From NCBI GenBank assembly GCA_038239305.1, contig JBBSEW010000010.1:1-64000 (forward strand): a DNA stretch of 64,000 nucleotides, written 5' to 3'. Below are positions 8,208 through 16,145 of the stretch, one piece after another (positions within the stretch are counted from its first letter, which is position 1; every line of letters begins with the position of its first letter). The notes beneath the pieces are model-generated. The model was not told where the DNA came from and made no database searches. It saw only the letters and a program-made list of their open reading frames with translations. The position numbers were made by a program, and so were the translations under genes. The DNA comes from JALYUA01 sp038239305 (GTDB lineage: Bacteria > Acidobacteriota > Thermoanaerobaculia > UBA5066 > Gp7-AA6).

Positions 8208-9278
8208 TCAGAGTGCCGATGGGTCCTCCACGGCCGCGCGAGGGCGGCCGATCTCGAGGTGCCCCGGTGCGATCGAGATCGACGAACGAGACCATCGCCC
8301 TGCGAATCGAACGAGCCCGACGAGGAAGCCGCTGCCGTACGCGAGATGCAACGTCACGAATGCGAGAGCGAGTCGCAGGGACGAACCTCCGGGTTGGCGG
8401 CGGACCGTGAGGATGGTCGCCGCGAGAAGCGCCAGCGTGTAGGCGGCCGCGATCGCCGCGAGACCGCGCATTCCCCAGGCCGAGAAGGGGGACGCCGCGA
8501 GGCCCGCGAGGAGCGCGGCGACGAGAAGGGGCGGAGCGAACTGCCTCGCCCGCATCTGCCGCGGGTGTTTCTGAAGGACGGGGACTTTCCAGTAGCCGTA
8601 TTGAAAGTACTGGCGCCCCAAACGGCGGAAGTTGCCGCGGCTGTAGTAACGGCACCGGACGTCGGCCGCGAGAAGGAGCCTGGCGCCGCCCTTGCGGAGA
8701 CGGTAGTTGTACTCGTCGTCCTGGTTGCGCACGAGCTCTTCGTCGAACGGGCCAGCCTTCTCCACGGCGGAGCGCCGGTACGCCGGAAACGCGATGGAAT
8801 CGACCAGCCGCGTCACGCCGTGCAGCGTGCGAAACGGGGACCCGCCGACGCCGAACCCGGAGCTCATGGCGAGGGCAATGGCGCGCGCCACCGGTCCGTC
8901 GCCGATCGTTTCGAGCGGTCCACCGACGCCGTCGACGCCGTCCTTCATCAGGTGATCCACGCAGCGGCTCACGTAGTCCGGGGCGATCTCGCAGTGCCCG
9001 TCGACGCGGACGAGCACGTCCCCGCGGGCGCGCGACAACGCCAGGTTCAGGCCGGTCGCCACGACGCGCCCGGGGTTCTCGATGCAGTGGAGGTTCGGAT
9101 GACCCGCCTGAAACGAGGCCACGATCGCGGCCGTGCCGTCCGTCGACTGGCCGTCGGCGACCAGGATCTCCATCCGGTCCGACGGATAGTCCTGGGACAA
9201 CACGGCGGTGAGGCTCCGCGAGATGAAGTCGCCTTCGTTCCGGATCGGCATCACGACGGTCACAAAAGGAAGCGTCAT
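8208..9278 (-). CDS. Membrane glycosyltransferase family 2, ExoA-like
   Basis: 356 residues. The N-terminal GT-A domain has V-T-V-V-M-P-I-R-N-E at 7-16, A-D-G-Q-S-T-D-G-T at 41-49, V-R-V-D-G-H-C-E (90-97) as the metal site, and an N-Q-D-D-E-Y-N-Y-R-L acceptor motif at 186-195. About three hydrophobic segments follow (~248-266, 272-293, 302-322), so the protein is anchored in the inner membrane. The layout matches ExoA-type enzymes that elongate a lipid-linked glycan. The open frame extends upstream, but the ATG at 9278 fits the family start, follows a G-rich site and forms an ATGA overlap with the upstream glycosyltransferase gene. Donor and linkage are unknown. Confidence 0.88.
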   Translation of the reverse strand: MTLPFVTVVMPIRNEGDFISRSLTAVLSQDYPSDRMEILVADGQSTDGTAAIVASFQAGHPNLHCIENPGRVVATGLNLALSRARGDVLVRVDGHCEIAPDYVSRCVDHLMKDGVDGVGGPLETIGDGPVARAIALAMSSGFGVGGSPFRTLHGVTRLVDSIAFPAYRRSAVEKAGPFDEELVRNQDDEYNYRLRKGGARLLLAADVRCRYYSRGNFRRLGRQYFQYGYWKVPVLQKHPRQMRARQFAPPLLVAALLAGLAASPFSAWGMRGLAAIAAAYTLALLAATILTVRRQPGGSSLRLALAFVTLHLAYGSGFLVGLVRFAGRWSRSSISIAPGHLEIGRPRAAVEDPSAL

Positions 9279-10360
9279 GGCGCCCCCGTGGCCGAGCTCA
9301 CCGGAGCTTCGGCGTTCCAGGGTGCCGCGGGAAGGCGGCCGGGCCGGGACGCGAGAACCCACTCGTAGAAATCGAGGAGCCTCCTCGCCGTCGCTTCGAG
9401 AGACTGACCGGCGACACGCGTGCGGGTGTCGACCGTCCGGGGTCCCCCGGCTTCGAGAACACGCCGCAGCGCATCGGCGAGCGCTCCGGCATCGGCTTCG
9501 GTCACGTGGCAGCCGCGCACGCCCTCGAGCTGGGACGCGACGTCGCCGACCGCCACCGAGACGATCGGGCGCTCGCAGGCCATCGCTTCCTTCACGATCG
9601 TGGGAGAGCCCTCCTGATACGACGTCAGCAGGAGCACGTCGGCGGCGCTCAGCCAGACCGGGACTTCCTCATTGGGAACTCCGCGCAGGAAATGGAGCTC
9701 GGGAGTCTGCCCTTGCGCTCGAGATCCGAGAGCGAGCCGGCGAACGGCTTCGCGCGCGAGCTCGGGCCGCTTCACCGGGTCGTCGTTGTTGGTGGCGAAG
9801 AGAACGTGGAAGCGGTCCGGCGCCCAGCCGAGGCTCCGGCGGCTCTCGGCCGTGTCGCGCGGACGGAAGCGCTCGAGATCGATGCCGCACGGAATGACGC
9901 GCACGCGGTCGGAAGGGATCCCCGCGGGAAGCCGGCCGGCGAGATGGGGCGCGACGATGACGACGCCGTCGGCGCGGAGAGCCGCCTTCCGCGAGCAGAG
10001 CACTCCATACGCCGCCGAGAGGCGATCGACCGGTCCGGCACCGGCCGATCCCTGGAGGTCCGAGCCGTGAAACGTGACCACGACGGGCAGTCCGGCGTCG
10101 CGCGTCGCTCGCTCCGCCATCACGCCGCCGTACATGACGTGGACGAGGTCCGCCGGCTGAGCCGCGATCGCCATTTTCAGGCGCCGCTGCAGTCCGCCGT
10201 ATGCCCGCCGCCCCTCGTTGCGCCGATCGACGAAGAGGACCTCGGGCTGCACCCCCGCCCGCCGGAGTCCCTCGATCTGCTGCTCGACGAAGATGCCGGA
10301 CGCCGGCGCGCCCGGCGACGGGTACATGTTCGTGACGAAAAGAACGCGCGGCATGGTCAT
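9275..10360 (-). CDS. Family 4 glycosyltransferase (GT-B)
   Basis: 361 residues in the GT-B fold. The N-terminal domain starts P-R-V-L-F-V-T-N-M-Y-P-S and carries a G-I-F-V-E-Q-Q acceptor loop and T-F-H-G-S-D-L (97-103). The C-terminal donor domain has the E-x7-E motif (E250-G-S-P-T-I-V-K-E258), followed by A-M-A-C-E-R-P-I-V-S-V. These retaining enzymes use nucleotide-sugar donors at the cytoplasmic face of the inner membrane. The frame continues far upstream but belongs there to another gene. The ATG at 10360 is favoured because it forms an ATGA overlap with the Wzy/WaaL-like gene and gives the standard family N-terminus. Substrate unknown. Confidence 0.9.
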   Translation of the reverse strand: MTMPRVLFVTNMYPSPGAPASGIFVEQQIEGLRRAGVQPEVLFVDRRNEGRRAYGGLQRRLKMAIAAQPADLVHVMYGGVMAERATRDAGLPVVVTFHGSDLQGSAGAGPVDRLSAAYGVLCSRKAALRADGVVIVAPHLAGRLPAGIPSDRVRVIPCGIDLERFRPRDTAESRRSLGWAPDRFHVLFATNNDDPVKRPELAREAVRRLALGSRAQGQTPELHFLRGVPNEEVPVWLSAADVLLLTSYQEGSPTIVKEAMACERPIVSVAVGDVASQLEGVRGCHVTEADAGALADALRRVLEAGGPRTVDTRTRVAGQSLEATARRLLDFYEWVLASRPGRLPAAPWNAEAPVSSATGAP

Positions 10361-11847
10361 CGGATGGGAACCGGCAGGGAAGAGGGGCTCGCCCCCGTCC
10401 GGCGGCGTACAGGAGGAGAGCCGCCCGAGGCGGCGCTCGCACGGCGGACCTCGCCCTTCGGGCGGACCCTGGCCCTTGCGCGCGGGGGCATCGCCGACGC
10501 CAGGCCGAACGCGAATGCCGGCGCCACCAGCCGCATGCCGCTGACCAGCATGAAGAGCGCGCTCCAGGAATAGAGCATCGCGACGATCGCTCTTTCGCGA
10601 GATCCGGTCGCCGCGCGAAATCGCGCCACCGCCGTGCCGATCAGGAGACAAAGCGCGATCAGCCCGAGGATTCCATGCTCCGCGATCAAGCGCGTGTATT
10701 CGGTGTGCGAGAGTCCGACGCGGCCGGCGATGCTCCGCAGGGCCTTGGCCTGGCCCGGACCGACGCCGAGAACGGGATGATCCAGGAAGATCAGCCAGTC
10801 CGCCCGGGCGAGCTGGTCCCGCCCGGTCGGGCTGGTATCGGAGAATCGATCGCCGATCGCTCCCCCGGTCATCGACTCGAGGCGCGGTGCCACCACGAAC
10901 ATCGACGCGAGGATGAGGACGGGCAGGCCGATCGCGAGGGTGATCCGCGCCCGGCGGTTCTGGAAAAGAAAGACGCACCCGATGCCGATCGACGCGACGA
11001 GCGCCACGACGCCGGTACGCGAGAAAGTCAGCGCGCTCTGCGCCGCAAACGCGAGCAGAAGGCCGAGCATGACCGCCCGGAAGAGCAGCGGCCGGGCGTG
11101 ATCCAGCACGAGCACGAACGCGGCGAGCGCGGCGAGCCCGAGAACGGCGGAGACCTGGTTCGGTCCGAATCCGCCGCTGGTCGCGAAATTGGATCCTTCC
11201 CCGAATGTCAGGTCTTCCGAAGTCACGATGCCGAAGAACGAGAGCGTGAGGACGCCGACCACGGGGAGGATCAGCGCGAACAGGATCCGGGTAATTCCCT
11301 CCCACGACAGGCGCAGGTGAGAAAAGAACCATACCGACACCATGAGGGCGAGCGGCCCGGAAAGATTGAAGCTCGTGACGTTGCGGGCCTGCGAAAATCC
11401 GATCTGCAGCCACACGAGCGCGGTGGACGGCAGGAGAAGCGCGAAATACGACGCGATGGGAACCGGCGGCTTCAGATGACCGGCCCGCACCAGCGTCGCG
11501 ACGAAGATGAGCACCGTTCCGTACTTGGCACCCTCCCAGAAAAACTCCGAGCCCGTCATGCGCCAGAGGACCTCCGAGCCCGCCAGGTACGCGGCCACGC
11601 ACGCCACCCGATGGGGATGCTTGCCGGAGATCGCCCAGATCAGACCGATGGCGACGGCGGCCATCGCGTGCAGGGTCGAGAGAACGGGCCGGTCGCGCAT
11701 GAGGAGCGCCAGAGGAACGTGCGCGCCCAGAAAGATGAGCGCCGCGAACGTCGAGACGGGCAACGATCGCCGCGCCGGGACCGCGTCCCGCCGGGCCGCC
11801 GGATCCCCCGGCCGGCGCCGGACGGCGGGAAAGGCAGTGGCGCTCAT
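10357..11847 (-). CDS. O-antigen polymerase/ligase-like membrane protein (Wzy/WaaL superfamily)
   Basis: 496 residues with roughly 10-12 hydrophobic segments. It shows the pattern of the O-antigen ligase superfamily: a late periplasmic loop with D-R-F-S-D-T-S-P-T-G-R, then P-V-L-G-V-G-P-G-Q-A and S-H-T-E-Y-T-R-L-I-A-E-H-G-I-L-G-L. That His-containing stretch is the catalytic-loop signature of Wzy/WaaL. It should polymerise repeat units or transfer the finished chain in the periplasm. Wzm/Wzt loci often polymerise on the cytoplasmic side, so a Wzy-like enzyme here might instead be a ligase. The C-terminus is a basic, Pro/Ser-rich tail of ~55 residues. ATGA overlaps link it to glycosyltransferase genes on both sides. 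Confidence 0.85.
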   Translation of the reverse strand: MSATAFPAVRRRPGDPAARRDAVPARRSLPVSTFAALIFLGAHVPLALLMRDRPVLSTLHAMAAVAIGLIWAISGKHPHRVACVAAYLAGSEVLWRMTGSEFFWEGAKYGTVLIFVATLVRAGHLKPPVPIASYFALLLPSTALVWLQIGFSQARNVTSFNLSGPLALMVSVWFFSHLRLSWEGITRILFALILPVVGVLTLSFFGIVTSEDLTFGEGSNFATSGGFGPNQVSAVLGLAALAAFVLVLDHARPLLFRAVMLGLLLAFAAQSALTFSRTGVVALVASIGIGCVFLFQNRRARITLAIGLPVLILASMFVVAPRLESMTGGAIGDRFSDTSPTGRDQLARADWLIFLDHPVLGVGPGQAKALRSIAGRVGLSHTEYTRLIAEHGILGLIALCLLIGTAVARFRAATGSRERAIVAMLYSWSALFMLVSGMRLVAPAFAFGLASAMPPRARARVRPKGEVRRASAASGGSPPVRRRTGASPSSLPVPIR

Positions 11848-12914
11848 GCCACGGCCCTGCCGTAGAGATCCTCGAGGTCGCGCCGCATCCGGCCGAGCGA
11901 CGCCGCTTCGACGATGTCACGCCGGGCCTGCTCGCCGAGGCGACGGCGCAGGGCCGGATCCGAGGCGAGCGTGCCGATCGCTTCTTCCAGGCCCGCCACG
12001 TCGTCCGCTTCGAACAGCAGACCGTTCTGTCCGGAACGGACGACCTCTTCCACGTCGCCGACGCGCGCGGCGACGACCGCCAGTCCGCTCGCCATCGCCT
12101 CGAGCACCACGTTCGGCATTCCCTCGCTCTCGGACGACAGAACGAACACGTCCGCCTCGCGGTAGAGCTCCGCGAGATCGTCGACGGCATCCCGGATCTC
12201 GAAGTGATCGCTCGTGAGGCCGAGATCGGCGGCCTGGCGCAGGAGCGCCCCCTTGAGCGGACCCGACCCGACGAGCGTCGCGCCGAGCGGTACCCCGGCG
12301 CCCCGCAGCCGCGCGACCGCCGCGAGGAAGCGGTCGAACCGCTTGGCTTCGATGAGACGGCCGGCCGAGAGAAGCCGCACCGTCGCCGCCGGGCGATCCT
12401 CGCGCGGCCGGAAGTGCTCCGTGTCGACTGCATTCCGCAGCAGGCGCATACGGCCAGCCGGTACGCCGAGCGCGACGGCGCTGTGGATCGCGGCGACGGA
12501 GTTCGACGCGACGATCTCGGGCGCGCGCAGGCAGAAGTAGCCGAAGACGCGGCCCGTGCCCCGGAGCTCGTGGGCGACGGCGCCCCGGATCGCTCCGATC
12601 GCCTTCGTGCCGGTCATCCTGGCGGCTGCGGCCGAATAGAGGTTCGTGTAGAAATGCTGGCTCTGGATCACGTCGGCCGGATGGCGCCGCAGCTCTCGGA
12701 CGATGCGGGCCAGGCGGCCGGCCTTGGTCGCGGGCTTCCCGACCCACGTGACGGGTATTCCCAGCCGTTCGAGACGCGGCTCCCAGAACTCGCCACGCGC
12801 GAGCGACAGGATCCGCACCTCGGAGCCGGCGCCGTGAAGGGTCTTCGCCATGTAATAAAGCTGGCGCTCCGCCCCCCCCTGGCCGAGCGTACCGGCGAGG
12901 AATGTGATCCTCAT
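11844..12914 (-). CDS. Family 4 glycosyltransferase (GT-B)
   Basis: 356 residues. The N-terminal G-T-L-G-Q-G-G-A-E-R-Q-L (residues 8-19) is the common acceptor-side signature of family 4 transferases. The C-terminal domain has L-S-A-G-R-L-I-E-A-K-R-F-D (donor lysine region) and E-S-E-G-M-P-N-V-V-L-E-A-M-A, the E-x7-E motif. A cytoplasmic retaining transferase building the repeat unit is expected. I chose ATG 12914, which makes an ATGA overlap with the upstream gene; an ATG at 12932 is also in frame but has no ribosome-binding site. The frame farther upstream is not protein-like in composition and is a shadow of the neighbouring gene. Confidence 0.9.
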   Translation of the reverse strand: MRITFLAGTLGQGGAERQLYYMAKTLHGAGSEVRILSLARGEFWEPRLERLGIPVTWVGKPATKAGRLARIVRELRRHPADVIQSQHFYTNLYSAAAARMTGTKAIGAIRGAVAHELRGTGRVFGYFCLRAPEIVASNSVAAIHSAVALGVPAGRMRLLRNAVDTEHFRPREDRPAATVRLLSAGRLIEAKRFDRFLAAVARLRGAGVPLGATLVGSGPLKGALLRQAADLGLTSDHFEIRDAVDDLAELYREADVFVLSSESEGMPNVVLEAMASGLAVVAARVGDVEEVVRSGQNGLLFEADDVAGLEEAIGTLASDPALRRRLGEQARRDIVEAASLGRMRRDLEDLYGRAVA

Positions 12915-14086
12915 CGGCTCGCGCTCGCACATTTGAGAGGTCCCCAGGCGCGGGAGAGGCGCTCGCCGATCGAGTCCCGCCAGGTTTCGAGAGAGTACGA
13001 GCGCGCGGTCGCGACGGCCGCGCGGGACATCGCCCGATAGCCTTCGCGGTCCGACAGGCAGGCGATCACGCCTCGCGCGACGGCCTCCGCGCTCGACTCC
13101 TCGACGAGAATCCCCGCTCCGTCTCCGAGCAGCCGCGGCAGCACGGAGACCGGAGTCGCGACGACGGGCAGGCCGCACGCGAGAGCCTCGAGAACGACCT
13201 TGGGAAACCCCTCGGATGACTGCGTCGGGTAGCAGAAGAGATCGGCCCGCGACATCCTTTCCAGGACCGTGGCGTGGTCAACCTTCCCGCGGAACGAGAC
13301 CGCGTCCTGGAGCCCGAGGTGCCGGGCGAGGAGGCGCAGCTCCGGGAGCGCGCCGCCGTCGCCGACGATTTCCAGCGTCGCGCCCGGGAACACCTGGCGG
13401 ACCAGGAGGAGGGAGCCGATCGCCGCACCGATTCCTTTGTCCCGTTCGACCCGGCTGGCGCAGAGGAGCCGCGGGCCCTCCTCGCGAAACCCGTCGCGGC
13501 AGCGGCCATGGAGAGCGAGCTCCCGCTCCGTCATCGAGGAGGAGAACACCCAGCCGATCTGGTCGTTGCGCCCGGACGGCCGGCCGCTCGCGCCGCCCGT
13601 CGCAAGCATCACGCGCTCGCGTCCCGCGAACCGCTCCATCAGCCACTTCCAGAACCGGTCGGCGGCCGTCTTCTGCCGCAGCCAGTTGCCGCAATGGCGC
13701 ACGAAGAGGCGCTTCCGGAGAAGGAGAGCGACCAGGAATCCGGCCGTTCCGACGTCTCCGGGGATGGGAGCGTGGACGGCGTCGCTTCGTCCGATCTCGC
13801 GCAGGAGAGTCCCGGCGTTCTGCGCGATCCAGAACGGGAAGAGAAGCTTGCGCATCGCACCGCGCCCCCGCGGAGCCGTCAGCGCCACGACGGACAGCCC
13901 CTCACCCGTCAGCGCGGCGCTTCCGTCGCGTGATCCCGTTGCGCTCACCGGCACCAGGAGTGTCGTGGCGTCGAAGAGCTGCGACAGGGCGCGCATCTGG
14001 ATGGGAAATCCGCCGTCCGTGGCGAAGCCAGTCGGCGAATCCGCGCTCGGCCAGCAGGGCTTGTGCGAGACCACGACGAGCTTCAC
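12911..14086 (-). CDS. Family 4 glycosyltransferase (GT-B), GTG start
   Basis: 391 residues. The N-terminus reads K-L-V-V-V-S-H-K-P-C-W, followed by T-D-G-G-F-P-I-Q, the usual Gly-rich acceptor loop. The donor domain shows L-L-C-A-S-R-V-E-R-D-K-G and S-S-E-G-F-P-K-V-V-L-E-A-L-A-C-G-L-P-V-V (E-x7-E). The long in-frame extension upstream overlaps a real gene and is rejected. The GTG at 14086 is chosen because it forms a GTGA overlap with the stop of the upstream gene, the same junction type seen repeatedly in this operon. Sugar specificity cannot be inferred. Confidence 0.9.
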   Translation of the reverse strand: MKLVVVSHKPCWPSADSPTGFATDGGFPIQMRALSQLFDATTLLVPVSATGSRDGSAALTGEGLSVVALTAPRGRGAMRKLLFPFWIAQNAGTLLREIGRSDAVHAPIPGDVGTAGFLVALLLRKRLFVRHCGNWLRQKTAADRFWKWLMERFAGRERVMLATGGASGRPSGRNDQIGWVFSSSMTERELALHGRCRDGFREEGPRLLCASRVERDKGIGAAIGSLLLVRQVFPGATLEIVGDGGALPELRLLARHLGLQDAVSFRGKVDHATVLERMSRADLFCYPTQSSEGFPKVVLEALACGLPVVATPVSVLPRLLGDGAGILVEESSAEAVARGVIACLSDREGYRAMSRAAVATARSYSLETWRDSIGERLSRAWGPLKCASASR

Positions 14087-15348
14087 GACGCCATCCGTTC
14101 GCGCGTCGGCAACCAGTCCTCGACCTCCCGCATCCAGCGCCCGTACGTCTGATCGAGGCCGTACAGAGCGGCGATTCGCTCCCTCCCGGCGCGGCTCAGG
14201 GATTCGGCGAGAGCGGGATCGTCCATGACGCGGAGGGCGGCCTCGGCGAGGTCGGCGTCGGATTCTCCGAACATCACTCCCTGCCCTTCGGCGATCCCCA
14301 TGCCGTCGAGCGCATCTTTCGACGCCACGACGGGAGCGCCGACGGCCATGACTTCCACGAGACGGCTCCGGAATCCGTACGTCCCGGTCCACGGGCACAG
14401 GACCGCGGTCATGGTCCCGAGCACGGGAGCGACGTCCTCGACAAAGCCCGTCACGCGGATTCGCGAATCGTCGGCGGCCGCCTGGCGGAGCCAGGGCGGA
14501 GGCTCGCTTCCGACGAGCCACAGCTCCGTATCCGGGTGGCGCTTCCAGATCGCGGGGAGAATTCCCGCGATGCAGCGGCGGGCGCCCGCCTGATTCTGGG
14601 CGCCCCGGAAGCCGCCGTAGAAGGCGATGCGCCGGGGCTTTGCCGGGCGCCACTGGTACGGCCAGCGCTCGAGATCGATGCCCATGGGCGCGCAGAACAC
14701 GCGCGTCGAAGCGGGCAGACCCTGGAGCGCCACGTAGCGGTGCTCTTCCTCGTTGATCGTCGTCACGCCGTCGTAGGCCCGCCAGGCGCTCTCTTCCCGG
14801 GAGCGGTATCGCCGCACGGCCCACCGCTTCACGGAGCCGGGAAGTCCCCGCCGCTCGCCGACCTGCCGCTCGTAGGAGCGCCACAGGATGTCGTGCATGT
14901 CGAGAAGGCACGGAACGCCCATTTGCCTCAGGACGGAGACGGCCGGGGTCGCGTGCCAGTACTCGAACAGCGCACAGTCGAATTCGAGGCCGCTCTCCCG
15001 GATCACGTCCGCGACCCGCGCCGGGGAGAGCTCGACCCGGCCGATCGCATGGTTGGAGCGCTTCAGTCCCGTGGCGAGCGCGTAGATCGCGCCGGCCGCC
15101 CGGTTCCACGCCGCCGTGATCCGGTTGCGCGCGAACTTCTTCGGCAGGAGGATCACCTCGTCGCACAGGCCCGCGAGCCCCCGCGCCACCGCGGACCGCT
15201 CCGCGTCGGCGACGGGAGCGACGAAGGTGACGTGAAATCGCTCCCGCGCCGCAACAAGTGTGTAGTAGACGCGCATCCGCTGTCCCGAAGTCGGAGGGAA
15301 CGGAACGACGTGCGACAGCACCAGGAGGCGCGGACGGGAGGCGGTCAT
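14083..15348 (-). CDS. Family 4-type glycosyltransferase (GT-B)
   Basis: 421 residues. The N-terminal H-V-V-P-F-P-P-T-S-G-Q-R-M-R and the middle L-L-D-M-H-D-I-L-W segment resemble the subgroup found in EpsH/PEP-CTERM-type and related exopolysaccharide loci. The donor domain has R-I-A-F-Y-G-G-F-R-G and C-P-W-T-G-T-Y-G-F-R-S-R-L-V-E-V-M-A-V-G-A-P-V-V. The first Glu of the E-x7-E motif is not conserved here, as is usual in that subgroup, but the second (L-V-E-V-M) is kept. ATGA and GTGA overlaps join it to genes on both sides. Confidence 0.85.
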   Translation of the reverse strand: MTASRPRLLVLSHVVPFPPTSGQRMRVYYTLVAARERFHVTFVAPVADAERSAVARGLAGLCDEVILLPKKFARNRITAAWNRAAGAIYALATGLKRSNHAIGRVELSPARVADVIRESGLEFDCALFEYWHATPAVSVLRQMGVPCLLDMHDILWRSYERQVGERRGLPGSVKRWAVRRYRSREESAWRAYDGVTTINEEEHRYVALQGLPASTRVFCAPMGIDLERWPYQWRPAKPRRIAFYGGFRGAQNQAGARRCIAGILPAIWKRHPDTELWLVGSEPPPWLRQAAADDSRIRVTGFVEDVAPVLGTMTAVLCPWTGTYGFRSRLVEVMAVGAPVVASKDALDGMGIAEGQGVMFGESDADLAEAALRVMDDPALAESLSRAGRERIAALYGLDQTYGRWMREVEDWLPTRERMAS

Positions 15349-16145
15349 GAGGACCGGACCGCTTTCCCGGACGATTCCGGATTGCCTGGCTTCCGTGCCC
15401 GCGCGATGAGCATGATGCCGTCCGGAGAACCGGACTGGCGGTCGTCCTCCCGGAGCCTCCGCGTGAACCGGACCCGGTCGAAAAGCCCGTGCGTGAAGTC
15501 CGACCGCTGGATGCGGGCTTCGAACTGCTCGCGCGCGAACTCTCCGGTCATGATCGGCCGGATCTCCGTGACCTCAAAGCCCGCCGACACGAGCCGGGCG
15601 CGCAGCGTTTGAGGCGTGAAGTACTCGACGACGAAATGATCGCGGCGGTGCCGGCTCAGGAGCTCCGGATTGAGGATGCTCGCGAGGGCATCCACCGACA
15701 CGTGCATCTCGCCGCCCGGTTTCAGAAGGCGCATGAGCTCCTGCAGAACCTCGTCGAGATTGGGAATGTGCTCGAGGACGCAGAAGCTGATGACGCGATC
15801 CAGGCTCGCCGCGGGCAGCGCGACGTCCTCAATCTTGCCGGCGATGAACCGGACGCGATCCTCCACGCAGCTGTGCCGGAGGAAATTTCGCGCCTCGGCG
15901 ATCTTGGAGGGCGACACGTCGAGACCGATCGCATGCGCCACGGATCGCGCCAGGATCTGGGTCTGGAACCCCTTGCCGCAGCCGAGATCCAGAATTGCAT
16001 GCTGCGGCTGGAGGCGCGCACCCGACACGACCTCCACGTACTCGTGGATCTTGAAGGGATTGCGGAGCATCCAGACGGTCGGCACCGCGTGGGAGATCTG
16101 CGCGACGCGGTAGGCCCCGAGCTTGGCGAGGCGGCGAGCGCTCAC
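15345..16145 (-). CDS. SAM-dependent methyltransferase (class I)
   Basis: 266 residues with a Rossmann-type methyltransferase domain. Motif I is I-L-D-L-G-C-G-K-G-F (51-60), followed by an acidic strand-2 end (G-L-D-V-S-P-S) and F-C-V-L-E-H-I-P-N-L-D-E-V at the motif IV/post-I region. L-L-K-P-G-G-E-M-H-V-S completes the fold. It probably methylates a sugar hydroxyl or a carrier-linked intermediate; an enzyme of central metabolism is less likely in this context. The start is GTG at 16145, preceded by a G/A-rich site and in a GTGA overlap with the upstream gene; the frame upstream of it belongs to another gene. Confidence 0.85.
   Translation of the reverse strand: MSARRLAKLGAYRVAQISHAVPTVWMLRNPFKIHEYVEVVSGARLQPQHAILDLGCGKGFQTQILARSVAHAIGLDVSPSKIAEARNFLRHSCVEDRVRFIAGKIEDVALPAASLDRVISFCVLEHIPNLDEVLQELMRLLKPGGEMHVSVDALASILNPELLSRHRRDHFVVEYFTPQTLRARLVSAGFEVTEIRPIMTGEFAREQFEARIQRSDFTHGLFDRVRFTRRLREDDRQSGSPDGIMLIARARKPGNPESSGKAVRSS

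Noticed and set aside
10360..12433. Upstream extension of the family 4 glycosyltransferase frame to over 1000 codons
   Set aside because: The extension runs through two other real genes in a different frame and reads as low-complexity sequence; the ATGA junction at 10360 marks the true start.
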